DNA of 64,000 nt from Limosilactobacillus oris DSM 4864 (GTDB lineage: Bacteria; Bacillota; Bacilli; Lactobacillales; Lactobacillaceae), in assembly GCF_001434465.1 (NCBI RefSeq), contig NZ_AZGE01000005.1, forward strand, positions 26,441-90,440, given 5' to 3'. Position numbers and translations under genes: made by a program. Shown piece by piece: positions 32,021 to 42,530 of the stretch (position 1 is its first letter; each line of letters begins with the position of its first letter). A model generated the notes under the pieces. The model was given only the letters and a program-made list of their open reading frames with translations. It ran no database searches and was not told the origin of the DNA.

Positions 32021-32060
32021 GGACTCTGGTATTTGCTTGGCCAAATACCAGAGCCTTTTT
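32021..32060 (+). terminator. Terminator after rpoZ
   Basis: CTCTGGTATTTG and CAAATACCAGAG form a perfect 12-bp stem, followed by CCTTTTT. Confidence 0.88.
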
Positions 32061-32111
32061 AGTTTTATCGTGGGGGCGGAAACGACTGTCTCGCATGATT
32101 GACCTTGTAAA

Positions 32112-32120
32112 TGCTATAAT
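32112..32120 (+). promoter_or_regulatory. Extended -10 promoter of coaBC-priA operon
   Basis: TGcTATAAT 31 bases before the coaBC start; no clear -35. Confidence 0.6.
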
Positions 32121-32151
32121 CAGGTAATAAGAAGAACGATGGGGTGAAATG

Positions 32152-33354
32152 ATGGCAAGGATAACGGTTTATTTGACGGGAAGCATCGCGGCTTATAAGG
32201 GCGTAGAAGTAGTTAGGGGGCTGCAAAAGAAGGGCCACCAGGTGCGGACAGTGATGACGACGGCGGCCAGTCGCCTAGTAACGCCAACGACCTTGGCAGC
32301 ACTTACCAAGCAGCCGGTGCTAACCTCGCTCTGGGAAAATACGGACCCGATTCCCCACATCGAACTAGCAGACTGGACAGAGCTGGCGCTGGTCGTGCCG
32401 GCGACAGCTGATATTCTGGCGAAGATGGCTGCGGGGCTGGCCGATGATGCCGCTTCGACGACCCTCCTGGCGACCAGTGCCCCGAAGGTGGTTGTGCCAG
32501 CGATGAATAGCCATATGTGGCAGGCTCCCGCGACCCAGCGGAACCTCCGCCAGCTACAAAGTGACGGGGTGACGGTTATCGGCCCGGTTGATGGAATCCT
32601 TGCCGAGGGCTATGCCGGGAAGGGGCGGATGCCTGAACCGGCAGCAATCGTTGACCAGGTCCACACCCTGCTCACCAGTTCCACTAGCCTGGCCGGTAAG
32701 CGGTTAGTGGTTACAGCAGGGGGGACCCGTGAGCCGATTGATCCGGTTCGCTTCATTGGCAACCGATCCTCAGGTAAGATGGGAATTGCCATTGCAGAGG
32801 CCGCCGCTGCTGCTGGTGCCCAGGTGACCCTGATCACGGGGCAGGTTAGTGTTGCTCTGCCAACTTCTCCGCGGGTGCACAACCTTAAAGTTGAAACGAC
32901 GGAAGAATTGCTCCAGGCAGTGCAAACTAGCTTTAGCGCCGCTGATATCTTGGTAATGGCTGCGGCAGTTGCCGACTACCGGCCCCAGCAAACCGCTGAC
33001 CAGAAAGTTAAGAAAACAGCAGGGCATGACAATTGGCAGCTTGATTTGACAGAAACCCCGGATGTTTTAAAAACCGTCGCACGCAGCAAACGGCCAGGGC
33101 AGCTTGTCGTTGGTTTTGCAGCGGAAACTCAGCAGCTGCTTGCCAATGCCCAGCGCAAGTTAGCAGTAAAAGGGGCGGACATGATTGTCGCCAATAGCGT
33201 GGCGGGCGCCCAGGGAGCCTTTGGGAGTGATGACGACCAGGTAACTATCCTCCAAGCCGGGCACCAGCCGGAACAGTGGCCGTTGATGAAGAAGACCGCG
33301 GTCGCTGCACGCTTGGTAGCGACCTTAGCACAGAAGATGGAATCAGGTGATTAA
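32152..33354 (+). CDS. coaBC: Bifunctional phosphopantothenoylcysteine decarboxylase/synthetase
   Basis: 400 residues from ATG 32152 (five bases after GGGGTGA). CoaC half (about 1-175): TGSIAAYKGVEVVRGLQKKG, active-site-type His in IPHIELA, VPAMNSHMW. CoaB half (about 185-400): VTAGGTREPIDPVRFIGNRSSGKMG and DILVMAAAVADY. It joins cysteine to phosphopantothenate and decarboxylates it in CoA synthesis. Followed directly by priA. Confidence 0.96.
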   Translation: MARITVYLTGSIAAYKGVEVVRGLQKKGHQVRTVMTTAASRLVTPTTLAALTKQPVLTSLWENTDPIPHIELADWTELALVVPATADILAKMAAGLADDAASTTLLATSAPKVVVPAMNSHMWQAPATQRNLRQLQSDGVTVIGPVDGILAEGYAGKGRMPEPAAIVDQVHTLLTSSTSLAGKRLVVTAGGTREPIDPVRFIGNRSSGKMGIAIAEAAAAAGAQVTLITGQVSVALPTSPRVHNLKVETTEELLQAVQTSFSAADILVMAAAVADYRPQQTADQKVKKTAGHDNWQLDLTETPDVLKTVARSKRPGQLVVGFAAETQQLLANAQRKLAVKGADMIVANSVAGAQGAFGSDDDQVTILQAGHQPEQWPLMKKTAVAARLVATLAQKMESGD

Positions 33355-35787
33355 ATGGTGGAATTGGCGCAGGTGGTAGTCGACGTTCCGACGATGCAGA
33401 CTAACCGGCCATATACATATCAGGTACCAGTACTGCTGGAGCGGCAGTTACAAGTTGGAACCCGGGTGGTGGTGCCCTTTGGCAATGGTCATCGACAGGT
33501 CCAGGGCTTTGTCGTTGGCTTCACCGACGGTACTGACTACCAGGGGAAGTTAAAACCAATCCAGTCGGTTATGGACCTTCAGCCAGTAGTGAACGCGGAA
33601 TTGCTGACCCTTAGCAAGTGGCTGGCGGACCAGACCTACTCCTTTTGGATTGCCTGCCTTTACACGATGCTGCCCAACCTCCTTAAAGGGAAGGCTCACC
33701 GGATTGTCCGGGTCGTGGATGAGCTTGACGAGCAGGACTACTACGACCTCTTTGCTGGCCGTGACTTTCGCGACTACGCTGATTTTGAGAATCAACCGGA
33801 GGCTATCGCCCGCTTATTGAAGCTGAAAAAAGCGGGGAAGGTTCGGTTTGACTACCAGGTCGAAAATCGGGCCAAGGCTAAAACAATTACCGGGATTCGG
33901 CCCCAACTCGACTTTGAGGCCCTCGAAGAAGCCCGGACCTCGCTTCACCCGAATGCGCATGCCCAGAACCGCCTGCTTTCCTATTTGCAGAGCATTGTTG
34001 GGCAGACGGTCGTGCAAAAACGGGCGGAGCAGCAAACGGGAATTTCCGCCGCCACCTTTAATCAGGGGGTCAAAAAGGGCTGGTTAAAGAAGGTCCCTGT
34101 CGAGGTTTACCGGACGCCGCAAGCTCACGGGCAGCCACTCCCTGATGACCACCATTTGGAAGCGCCGCTCCGGCTTAATGCTGACCAGCAGCGGGCGGTT
34201 GACGAAATTAGCAGTCAGGTTCATGCTCACAAAGCAACAACTTTCTTGCTCCAGGGGGTTACCGGCAGCGGCAAGACCGAGGTGTACCTGCAAACCATTG
34301 CCCAGGCACTGGCTGATGGGCGAACGGCGTTGATGCTGGTTCCCGAAATCTCCCTGACTCCGCAAATCGTGAACCGGTTCCGGCGCCGCTTCGGTTCTCA
34401 GGTTGCGGTTCTCCATAGCGGGCTGTCGAACGGGGAACAGTATGACGAATGGCGGCGGATCGAACGGGGCGAGGCCAAGGTAGTAGTCGGCGCGCGTTCC
34501 GCCGTCTTTGCCCCGCTTGACAACTTGGGAGTGGTGATTTTAGATGAGGAACACGAGGGCAGCTACAAGCAGGACGAAGCACCCCGCTACCATGCCCGTG
34601 AGGTTGCTAAGTGGCGGGGTCGCTATCATGGCGCCCCGGTAGTTCTTGGCTCGGCCACCCCGAGTTTGGAAAGCAGAGCCCGGGCATTAAAGGGGCGTTA
34701 CCACTTTCTCCGCCTGCCACACAGGGTTAACCAGCAGCCGCTGCCACCGATCCAAGTAGTTGATATGCGGCCCGAAATCAAGCGGCGGGGGGAGAGCAAC
34801 TTTTCAACGCCGCTGCTCACGGCCCTTAATGACCGCCTGTCTCGGGGAGAACAGAGCATTCTGATGCTTAACCGCCGGGGGTTTTCCTCCTTTATGATGT
34901 GCCGGGACTGTGGAACGGTTCTCAAGTGTCCCAACTGTGACATTTCCTTGACTCTCCACATGGATACCCGGACGATGAAGTGCCACTACTGCGGTCATGA
35001 GGAGCCGATCCCCCGCGTCTGTCCCCACTGTCATAGCCGTCACATCCGCTATTACGGTACGGGAACGGAAAAGGTCCAGGCAGAATTACAGCAGCTGCTA
35101 CCCCAGGCCCGGATTATCCGGATGGACGTTGACACAACCAGGCGTAAAGGAATGCATGAAAAATTGCTCCGGCAGTTTGGCGCCCACCAGGCTGATATTC
35201 TCTTAGGAACCCAGATGATTGCCAAGGGCTTAGACTTTCCCAACGTGACCCTTGTGGGGGTCTTGAATGCTGACACCGGTTTGGGGCTCCCTGATTTTCG
35301 GGCGAGTGAACGGACTTTTGACCTGTTGAGTCAGGTCAGTGGCCGCGCAGGGCGGGCGGACAAGCCCGGACAAGTGATTATCCAAACCTTTAACCCGGAG
35401 CATTACGCGATTCAGGATGCTCAGCGGCATGACTATGACCGTTTCTTTTACCAGGAGATGAGTTTGCGGCGGCAGGCCAGCTACCCACCGTACTATTACA
35501 CGGTCCGCCTGATGGCAAGCCATCCAGAAGAGCAGGAGGCCGCCCGGGCCATGGCGGAGATCAAGACCCTGCTTAGCCAGCGCTTAGCACCGGAGACAAT
35601 CGTACTGGGACCGACTCCCCGGGCAATTGCACGGATGAAGCGCCGCTATTATTATCAAATCGTTATCAAGTACAAGCAGGATTCGGCGTTGCACGCAACC
35701 CTTCAAGAGATTATGCAGAAGACACAAAGCAAGGGCTTTAAGGATGTTCAGGTTAGCATTGATCCTGATCCCCAATACTTTATGTAA
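33355..35787 (+). CDS. priA: Primosomal replication helicase PriA
   Basis: 810 residues. N-terminal 3'-DNA-binding domain, Walker A GVTGSGKTEVYL, DEEH box (ILDEEHEGSYKQDEAPRYHAREVA) and a zinc region with eight Cys (CRDCGTVLKCPNCD ... CHYCG ... CPHC). It restarts replication forks away from oriC. The start follows the coaBC stop immediately. Confidence 0.97.
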   Translation: MVELAQVVVDVPTMQTNRPYTYQVPVLLERQLQVGTRVVVPFGNGHRQVQGFVVGFTDGTDYQGKLKPIQSVMDLQPVVNAELLTLSKWLADQTYSFWIACLYTMLPNLLKGKAHRIVRVVDELDEQDYYDLFAGRDFRDYADFENQPEAIARLLKLKKAGKVRFDYQVENRAKAKTITGIRPQLDFEALEEARTSLHPNAHAQNRLLSYLQSIVGQTVVQKRAEQQTGISAATFNQGVKKGWLKKVPVEVYRTPQAHGQPLPDDHHLEAPLRLNADQQRAVDEISSQVHAHKATTFLLQGVTGSGKTEVYLQTIAQALADGRTALMLVPEISLTPQIVNRFRRRFGSQVAVLHSGLSNGEQYDEWRRIERGEAKVVVGARSAVFAPLDNLGVVILDEEHEGSYKQDEAPRYHAREVAKWRGRYHGAPVVLGSATPSLESRARALKGRYHFLRLPHRVNQQPLPPIQVVDMRPEIKRRGESNFSTPLLTALNDRLSRGEQSILMLNRRGFSSFMMCRDCGTVLKCPNCDISLTLHMDTRTMKCHYCGHEEPIPRVCPHCHSRHIRYYGTGTEKVQAELQQLLPQARIIRMDVDTTRRKGMHEKLLRQFGAHQADILLGTQMIAKGLDFPNVTLVGVLNADTGLGLPDFRASERTFDLLSQVSGRAGRADKPGQVIIQTFNPEHYAIQDAQRHDYDRFFYQEMSLRRQASYPPYYYTVRLMASHPEEQEAARAMAEIKTLLSQRLAPETIVLGPTPRAIARMKRRYYYQIVIKYKQDSALHATLQEIMQKTQSKGFKDVQVSIDPDPQYFM

Positions 35788-35805
35788 ATGAAAGGATGAA
35801 TATTT

Positions 35806-36759
35806 ATGACCACTTCAATCATATTTATGGGAACTCCCCAGTTTGCCGTGCCGGTTTTACAGGGCTTGTTAGACCAGCCTGAGTATGACGTTCAAGCCGT
35901 TTTGACACAGCCTGACCACCGGGTCGGTCGCAAGCACGTTTTGACCCCTTCACCAGTTAAGCAGTTGGCGGTTGATAATAATATCAAGGTTCTCCAGCCG
36001 GCTAAGCTAAACAAGAGCCCTGAAATGGACGAAATCATCGCCCTCCAGCCGGATTTGCTGATTACGGCGGCCTACGGGCAATTCCTGCCGAGCAAACTAC
36101 TCGCGGCGGCTAAAATTGCCGCGGTAAACGTCCATGGTTCCCTCCTGCCGAAATACCGGGGTGGGGCGCCGGTCCAATATTCCATTATCAATGGGGATGC
36201 TGAGACGGGAATTTCTATCATGTACATGGTCAAGCAGATGGACGCAGGGGATGTACTTGCCCAGCGGGCCATCCCGATTGAAAAAGATGATGATAATGGC
36301 ACGATGTTTGATAAGCTGAGTATTCTTGGCCGCGATTTGCTGCTGGAGACGCTCCCTGAGCTGATCGATGGGAATGCCACCGCGACTCCCCAGGATGAAT
36401 CCCAAGTAGTCTTTTCACCAAACATCTCGACGGCCCAGGAACGGATCGACTACCGACTGCCGGCGGACCAAATTGATAACAAGGTCCGGGGGTTGCGGCC
36501 GGCGCCACTGGGGAATATGGTCATTGATGGCTTACGGACGAAAATTTATGATGTAACCCCCCTGGACGAAAAAACGAATTTACAGCCGGGGCAGGTCGTT
36601 CGGGCAACTAAACACCAGCTGGTCTTAGCGGCTGGCGATGGCACAACCTACCAGATCAACCGGTTGAAACCAGCAGGGAAACAGGCAATGGATATTACTG
36701 CCTACTTAAATGGTCACCAGGACTTGACGGAAGGAGCTCAAGCGGTAAGCGATGACTAA
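35806..36759 (+). CDS. fmt: Methionyl-tRNA formyltransferase
   Basis: 317 residues. MGTPQFAVPVL start, catalytic region VNVHGSLLPKYRGGAPVQYSI (Asn-His) and MDAGDVLAQ, then the C-terminal tRNA-binding domain. It formylates initiator Met-tRNA using 10-formyl-THF, made by FolD encoded upstream. It overlaps rsmB by eight bases. Confidence 0.97.
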   Translation: MTTSIIFMGTPQFAVPVLQGLLDQPEYDVQAVLTQPDHRVGRKHVLTPSPVKQLAVDNNIKVLQPAKLNKSPEMDEIIALQPDLLITAAYGQFLPSKLLAAAKIAAVNVHGSLLPKYRGGAPVQYSIINGDAETGISIMYMVKQMDAGDVLAQRAIPIEKDDDNGTMFDKLSILGRDLLLETLPELIDGNATATPQDESQVVFSPNISTAQERIDYRLPADQIDNKVRGLRPAPLGNMVIDGLRTKIYDVTPLDEKTNLQPGQVVRATKHQLVLAAGDGTTYQINRLKPAGKQAMDITAYLNGHQDLTEGAQAVSDD

Positions 36760-38098
36760 GCAAGACATGACGGCGCGTGAAGTCGCGCTGACGGCCCTCG
36801 ACCGGATCCGCCGGCAAGGTGCCTATTCCAATTTACAGTTAAACCAACTCCTCAGCAAATACCACTTGAATGATAGTGACCGCCGACTGGCGACGCGAAT
36901 CGTGTACGGGACGCTCCAGCACCAGCTGACCCTGGAATACTGGCTGCAACCGTTTGTAAAAGGTAAACGGCTGGATTCCTGGGTGGAAACCCTCCTGCTG
37001 ACGGCTCTTTACCAGTACCACTACTTGGAGCGGGTCCCTGACTGGGCGGTCACGGATGAAACGATTGAAATTGCCAAGCACTGGAGAAATCCCGGTATTC
37101 GGAAGTTCGTAACGGGGGTTTTACACGCAGTCTTACGACGGGGGTTCCCGGACTTTGACCAGGTTCAGGACCCGGAAGAACGACTGGCGGTTCAATATAG
37201 CATTCCTCGCTGGCTTGTTCATGAACTGGGCGCTCAGTATGGACGAGCACAGGCAGCCCAGATTCTGAAAGCCGTTAACGATCCGGCCAGACTGGTCGTA
37301 CGGGTTAATACCGCGGTTACGGACCTGGCAACTGTGAAGGCCAGACTGCATGCGGCCGGGATCGAATATCAGGAGAGCCGTGTAGCTCCCAACGCTTTGG
37401 TGATTACCAAGGGGGAAATCCTGGACTCACCTTTATTTGCGACCGGGCAGATCACGGTCCAGGACGAAAGCGCGATGCTGGCTGTCGATAGCATGGCTGT
37501 CCAGCCTGGTGACCGGGTCCTGGATGCTTGTGCGGCACCTGGGGGAAAAACGGTACAAATTGCGGAACGGCTTGATCCTACGGCAGGCGGGCGCGTCGAC
37601 GCCTTAGATATTCACCAGCACAAGGCCCGCTTGATTCAAAAAAACGCTCGTCGGATGCAGGTTGACGACCGGGTAGTCGCTCATACTCTGGATGCTCGGC
37701 GGGTGGACGAGGAGTTTGCCGATGAAAGTTTTGATAAGATTTTAGTTGACGCTCCTTGTAGCGGGATTGGCCTCCTCCGCCGCAAACCAGAGATTCGTTA
37801 TACGAAAAAACTGGCTGATTCACAAAATTTACACCAAATCCAGGGAAGTATTTTAAATGCAGTTGCCCCAAAAGTGAAAAAAGGCGGTATAATCACATAT
37901 AGTACGTGCACAATTTTGCAGCAAGAGAATGAGCAGACGGTCCAAGAATTCTTGGCGGCACATTCCGACTTTCGGCTGCTAACAACTAAAACGTCACGGA
38001 ACTTAAAAGATGATCGAGCATCAGCCACGTTGACGATTCTGCCTTCTGACTATGGGTCAGACGGATTCTTTATCAGTAGTCTTCAACGGATTCTTTAG
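36752..38098 (+). CDS. rsmB: 16S rRNA (cytosine-967 C5)-methyltransferase RsmB
   Basis: 448 residues. N-terminal NusB-like domain (about 1-140), then SAM fold with DACAAPGGKTVQIAERL, the motif IV cysteine in DAPCSGIGLLRRKPEIR and the catalytic-type cysteine in YSTCTI. It modifies 16S rRNA. rlmN, which often follows, is absent; the phosphatase gene comes next. Confidence 0.95.
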   Translation: MTKQDMTAREVALTALDRIRRQGAYSNLQLNQLLSKYHLNDSDRRLATRIVYGTLQHQLTLEYWLQPFVKGKRLDSWVETLLLTALYQYHYLERVPDWAVTDETIEIAKHWRNPGIRKFVTGVLHAVLRRGFPDFDQVQDPEERLAVQYSIPRWLVHELGAQYGRAQAAQILKAVNDPARLVVRVNTAVTDLATVKARLHAAGIEYQESRVAPNALVITKGEILDSPLFATGQITVQDESAMLAVDSMAVQPGDRVLDACAAPGGKTVQIAERLDPTAGGRVDALDIHQHKARLIQKNARRMQVDDRVVAHTLDARRVDEEFADESFDKILVDAPCSGIGLLRRKPEIRYTKKLADSQNLHQIQGSILNAVAPKVKKGGIITYSTCTILQQENEQTVQEFLAAHSDFRLLTTKTSRNLKDDRASATLTILPSDYGSDGFFISSLQRIL

Positions 38099-38116
38099 AA
38101 GGGAATTAGCACTAGA

Positions 38117-38845
38117 ATGCAAGTTGCTTATCAAACAGACGTTGGGCACCGGCGGTCGCAAAACCAAGACCGGGTCGCCCAATTTACCAATCAACGCGGA
38201 AATCAGCTAGTGGTGATTGCCGATGGAATCGGTGGTAACCGCAGTGGCGATGTTGCGGCGGAAATCACTGTCAAACAGCTTGGTCATCGATTTATGACAA
38301 CTGGGCCGGAGACACCGCTGGAAGCAATCCGGTGGTTTGCCCGAGAAACCCAGCTGATTAATGATGAAATTTTAACAAAATCAAAAGAAAAAACGATTTA
38401 CCAGGGGATGGGAACGACGATGGTTGCCGCGATTGCTTTTGCGGAAACCTTGGTGGTTGCCAATATTGGTGATAGCCGGGGCTATCTTTTTCACGATGGC
38501 TTAATGACTCAGGTGACGATCGACCACTCCCTTGTAAATGAATTAGTTAAGAGCGGCGATATTACAGAAGAAGAGGCCCTGAAACTTCCGCAGAGCAATA
38601 TTATTACCCGGGCAATTGGAATTTCTCCCGATGCACGAATTGAAGTAAATCGGTTTAAGTTTGCTCCTGGTGACCAACTACTAATGTGCTCAGACGGCCT
38701 ATTTAAGACTGTTGATAAGGAAAAAATCAAGGAAGTTCTGCTGACAACAGCCTCCTGCAGTGATAAGTGCGCGCAGCTAGTGCAACTGGCAAATGCAGCC
38801 GGCGGCCCAGATAATATCACCGTCTTGATTGGATTAAATGAATAA
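38117..38845 (+). CDS. stp: PP2C-family Ser/Thr phosphatase, partner of PrkC
   Basis: 242 residues. Metal-binding Asp motifs in order: VIADGIGGNRSGDVAA, GMGTTMVAA, VANIGDSRGYL, CSDGLFKTV and GGPDNITVL. It removes phosphates placed by the adjacent kinase. Operon with prkC, 18-base gap. Confidence 0.95.
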   Translation: MQVAYQTDVGHRRSQNQDRVAQFTNQRGNQLVVIADGIGGNRSGDVAAEITVKQLGHRFMTTGPETPLEAIRWFARETQLINDEILTKSKEKTIYQGMGTTMVAAIAFAETLVVANIGDSRGYLFHDGLMTQVTIDHSLVNELVKSGDITEEEALKLPQSNIITRAIGISPDARIEVNRFKFAPGDQLLMCSDGLFKTVDKEKIKEVLLTTASCSDKCAQLVQLANAAGGPDNITVLIGLNE

Positions 38846-38863
38846 TAGCCAGGAGGGTTGAGT

Positions 38864-40783
38864 ATGAATCCTGGAGACATAATCGGTCACCGATACAGGA
38901 TTATCCGTTCCTTAGGTGAGGGCGGAATGGCAAACGTTTACTTAGCTCATGATTTGGTTTTAGATCGTGATGTTTCGGTTAAGCTCCTGCGGTTGGACTT
39001 ACGGGACGATCCAGACACTAAACGGCGTTTTCACCGTGAAGCATTGGCGGCAACCCAGCTGAATGATCCCCATATCGTAGGGGTTTACGACGTTGGTGAA
39101 GATAACGGAATGCAGTACATGGTGATGCAATACGTGCAAGGGACGGATCTGAAGGCTTTTATCAAGCAGCACTACCCGATTCCGCTGCCCCAAGTAGTTG
39201 ATATCATGGAACAAGTCCTGTCAGCTGTTGAGGCCGCCCATAATAGGGGAATCATCCACCGTGATTTAAAGCCACAGAATATACTGATTGATGCTAATAA
39301 GAATATTAAAATCACCGATTTTGGGATTGCGGTTGCGACCTCCCAAAATTCGCTGACCCAGACGAATACTTTAATGGGGTCGGTTCATTACCTCTCGCCA
39401 GAACAGGCGCGGGGGAGCATTGCAACCAAGCAGTCGGATATTTATTCGCTGGGAATAATTCTTTATGAGATGCTGACGGGAACGGTTCCCTTTGAGGGGG
39501 AGACGGCGGTTTCGATTGCCCTTAAACACTTCCGCGAAGACATTCCGTCAGTGCGTACGGTTAATAGCCGGATTCCCCAGCCCCTAGAAAACGTGGTCCT
39601 CAGGGCGACCGCTAAGAACCCGCACGAACGCTATGCTAGTGTTCAAGAAATGGCGGCAGATCTGGCAACTAGTTTAGATTCCGCCCGGGATGGCGAGCCG
39701 AAGTGGCATGCCGAGTGTGACGATGGCAAGACGAAGGTCCTTTCCACCGCTGAAATTGCTAAGCAGATTCGGGCAGCAGATGCCAGCCAAGAAGAGCAGG
39801 ATCAGGAGGAAGAGTCTGAATCCACGCAGCCAGCCAAGGGGAAACACCATGCCCGCTACTGGACTGCCGGAATCGCGGCAGTGGCGGTAGTTGGACTGGC
39901 AGTTGCCAGCTGGTGGTTTATGTTCCGTCAGGTAATCGTTCCTGATGTCGAGGGGCAGACGCCAATCCAAGCGGAACGGACCCTTAACCGGCAGGGGCTT
40001 CGCGTCGGAAATATTACCCGGGTTACTAACCAGCAGGTCGATAAAAACCATGTTATTTCAACCACGCCGGGGATCAGTTCAAAGAAACGGGTTAACAGCA
40101 CCGTTGACCTGACCGTCAGCACCGGTGTCAAAAACATGACGATGGCAGACTATGTAGGCGATAGCTATGATGAAGTGGCTTCTTCACTCCGCGCCAAGGG
40201 CTTTACGGTGCGGAAGCAGGAGCTTCATTCCGACACGGTCGATCCAGGGATGATTATTAAGCAGAATTACAGCAAGGGTAAAGTGGTGGCGACTAGCGGC
40301 AACGTAATCAACTTTCAGGTGAGTTCTGGAAAAGAGAACATCAAAATTCCCAACTTCCGGAACCAAGACATTAGCGTTGTTCAAAAGTTTGCCAATGAAC
40401 ACAAGCTCCAGCTAACCACCCAGGAGAAAAAATCCAAGACAGTGGCAACCAACCACGTGATTAGTCAGACTCCTAAGGCTGGTGGCGTGTTGAACCACGG
40501 CGATACCTTGACCGTGACGCTGGCTAATTCGGGCAACCAGACGAAAACGACCAATATTCAAATCAATATTCCGTTTGATGGCAATGGTGGTCAGCGGGAA
40601 AACCGGGTCCAGATTTATATCCGGGATGCTAACCACAACCTGACGATGGAGTACCAGGACATTACGATTAACCAGGAAACAACCATTAACGTCCCGTTCA
40701 CCCTTCGGAATGGTCAGATGGGGGCTTACCGGGTCGTTCGCAATGGTCGGACAATTATGAGTGCTACTAACATCACGGGTTAA
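38864..40783 (+). CDS. prkC: PASTA-domain Ser/Thr protein kinase PrkC/PknB
   Basis: 639 residues from ATG 38864 (CCAGGAGGG upstream). Kinase domain about 10-270: GEGGMANVYLA, catalytic IHRDLKPQNIL, DFG in ITDFGIA, SVHYLSPEQARG. An acidic linker leads to one membrane helix (about 332-354, GIAAVAVVGLAVASWWFMF). Three PASTA repeats follow outside (about 357-425, 426-493, 494-562), then a 75-residue beta-rich end. It senses wall fragments and controls growth and wall synthesis. Confidence 0.96.
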   Translation: MNPGDIIGHRYRIIRSLGEGGMANVYLAHDLVLDRDVSVKLLRLDLRDDPDTKRRFHREALAATQLNDPHIVGVYDVGEDNGMQYMVMQYVQGTDLKAFIKQHYPIPLPQVVDIMEQVLSAVEAAHNRGIIHRDLKPQNILIDANKNIKITDFGIAVATSQNSLTQTNTLMGSVHYLSPEQARGSIATKQSDIYSLGIILYEMLTGTVPFEGETAVSIALKHFREDIPSVRTVNSRIPQPLENVVLRATAKNPHERYASVQEMAADLATSLDSARDGEPKWHAECDDGKTKVLSTAEIAKQIRAADASQEEQDQEEESESTQPAKGKHHARYWTAGIAAVAVVGLAVASWWFMFRQVIVPDVEGQTPIQAERTLNRQGLRVGNITRVTNQQVDKNHVISTTPGISSKKRVNSTVDLTVSTGVKNMTMADYVGDSYDEVASSLRAKGFTVRKQELHSDTVDPGMIIKQNYSKGKVVATSGNVINFQVSSGKENIKIPNFRNQDISVVQKFANEHKLQLTTQEKKSKTVATNHVISQTPKAGGVLNHGDTLTVTLANSGNQTKTTNIQINIPFDGNGGQRENRVQIYIRDANHNLTMEYQDITINQETTINVPFTLRNGQMGAYRVVRNGRTIMSATNITG

Positions 40784-40799
40784 GTAACGGAGGTGTGAC

Positions 40800-41693
40800 G
40801 TGAAGACAGGAATCATACAGCAATCTTTAAGCGGCTTCTATGACGTGTTGGCAGATGGCCAGCTGTACCGGACCCGGGGCCGGGGAAATTTTCGTCAAAA
40901 GAAGGTTAAACCGGTCGTGGGCGACCACGTGGAATTTACGGTCAACGATGATGGGACATCAGGTTACCTGCTCAAAATTTTAGACCGACGCAACCTGTTG
41001 GTCCGGCCGCCCGTGGCCAACATTGACGTTGCGGTTGTGGTCACGGCTACAACCCAGCCGGCCTTTTCACCCAACTTGCTTGACCGGCAGCTCGTGGGGT
41101 TGGAAGAGCAGCGGATTACTCCCGTAGTTTATTTTTCCAAGACCGACCTGCTGACGGCAGAACAGTTCGCCCAATTGCAAGAAGTGGCGACTGGTTATGC
41201 CAATATTGGCTATCAAGTCTTTTTCAACCGGGAACCATTTGCACCGGAGCAACTGGCTAAGCTAAAGGGACTCCTGGTGGGGAAGGTTGTCACGATGATG
41301 GGGCAAACGGGGGCCGGTAAGTCAACGCTGTTGAACCACCTTGTGCCGGGGATGGACCTTGCGACCGGGGAAATTTCCCAGGCACTAAAGCGGGGCCGGC
41401 ATACAACCCGCAAGGTAAGTCTGTTAGACGTTGATGGCGCGTTGATTGCTGATACACCTGGTTTTTCATCTTATGAAACCTTTGACATGACGGTGGAAGA
41501 GTTGCCGTCGCTGTTCCCCGAGATGCGTCGCTTGGCGCCTGAATGTAAATTTCGCGGCTGCCTCCACCTGAAAGAACCGGGGTGTGCAGTGAAGGACGCG
41601 CTGGAACATGGTATAATCATGAAGAGTCGGTATGACGATTATGTTCAGTTTCATGACATCATCGTCCACCAGAAGCCAAACTACAAGAAATGA
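40800..41693 (+). CDS. rsgA: Ribosome biogenesis GTPase RsgA
   Basis: 297 residues, GTG start after AACGGAGGTGTGAC. OB domain first, then a circularly permuted GTPase: G4 SKTDLL precedes G1 [14 protein letters not shown] and G3 DTPGFSS. C-terminal zinc knuckle [16 protein letters not shown]. It checks late 30S maturation. Same operon as prkC and rpe. Confidence 0.96.
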   Translation: MKTGIIQQSLSGFYDVLADGQLYRTRGRGNFRQKKVKPVVGDHVEFTVNDDGTSGYLLKILDRRNLLVRPPVANIDVAVVVTATTQPAFSPNLLDRQLVGLEEQRITPVVYFSKTDLLTAEQFAQLQEVATGYANIGYQVFFNREPFAPEQLAKLKGLLVGKVVTMMGQTGAGKSTLLNHLVPGMDLATGEISQALKRGRHTTRKVSLLDVDGALIADTPGFSSYETFDMTVEELPSLFPEMRRLAPECKFRGCLHLKEPGCAVKDALEHGIIMKSRYDDYVQFHDIIVHQKPNYKK

Positions 41694-41704
41694 GGGAATT
41701 TAGA

Positions 41705-42358
41705 ATGATTAAGGTTGCACCATCAATTTTGAGTGCTGATTACGTAAACTTGCAAAAGGACATTGAAAAGGTTGAACAGGCCGGGGCTGAATACCTCCAC
41801 ATCGACGTGATGGACGGGACGTTCGTGCCAAGTATTTCTTACGGACCTGGTTTCGTTAAAGCCATTCGGCCAATCACTAATATGACCTTGGATGTCCACC
41901 TGATGGTTCAAAGCCCAGAACACATCCTCCCAATGTTTATTGACGCTGGGGCTGACATTATCGGTGTCCAGGTCGAGGCTACCCAGCACATTCACCGGGC
42001 ACTGCAAATCATTAAGAACGGTGGCGTCAAGGCAGAAGTTGTCATCAACCCTGGTACGCCAGTGGCAATGATCGAACCGGTCCTGCACATGGTCGACCAG
42101 GTTCTAGTAATGACCGTCAACCCCGGCTTTGGTGGTCAGAAGTTCCTTCCTGAAACCGTTGATAAGATTGCCCAATTGAACGCTATTAAGCAGGAAAAGG
42201 GCTATGACTTTGACATCGAAGTTGATGGTGGGGTCAACGACCAAACCGTCAAGGACTGCTACCAGGCCGGTGCTACCGTGGCAGTGGCGGGTTCCTACGT
42301 CTTTAACGCTGACGACCCGGCAGAACGGATTGAAGCACTGCGGAACGCGACAAAATAA
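41705..42358 (+). CDS. rpe: Ribulose-phosphate 3-epimerase
   Basis: 217 residues from ATG 41705 (GAGGGA seven bases upstream; an ATG at 41690 has none). TIM barrel: VAPSILSADYVNL, HIDVMDGTFVPSISYGP, DVHLMV, VMTVNPGFGGQKF, EVDGGVN. It interconverts ribulose-5-P and xylulose-5-P, the entry to the phosphoketolase pathway in heterofermenters. Confidence 0.97.
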   Translation: MIKVAPSILSADYVNLQKDIEKVEQAGAEYLHIDVMDGTFVPSISYGPGFVKAIRPITNMTLDVHLMVQSPEHILPMFIDAGADIIGVQVEATQHIHRALQIIKNGGVKAEVVINPGTPVAMIEPVLHMVDQVLVMTVNPGFGGQKFLPETVDKIAQLNAIKQEKGYDFDIEVDGGVNDQTVKDCYQAGATVAVAGSYVFNADDPAERIEALRNATK

Positions 42359-42439
42359 GTTGTTTTCCTGCGCCGGAGCAGATCATTAAGGAGGCAGTTG
42401 CTTCCCAAACCTTTTTAGGTGAATTACGGCGCGTTAACG

Positions 42440-42472
42440 GCCTCTAAAGTTTCTCAAGCGAACTTTAGAGGC
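42440..42472 (+). terminator. Hairpin after rpe
   Basis: GCCTCTAAAGTT and AACTTTAGAGGC, perfect 12-bp stem with a 9-base loop; a short TGTTTC follows, so termination strength is uncertain. Confidence 0.65.
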
Positions 42473-42530
42473 TGTTTCGGCTTCATAATCGAAGCATTTT
42501 AGGATGTTTTCAAGTGAGGAGGAAGCATTA

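Noticed and set aside
34084..35523. Several long minus-strand and alternative-frame open frames inside priA and other GC-rich genes
   Set aside because: Shadows of GC-rich coding sequence; no ribosome sites, and the forward genes are complete.
42359..42530. TPP riboswitch before thiN
   Set aside because: No CTGAGA-type core or matching stems; only a hairpin typical of a terminator.
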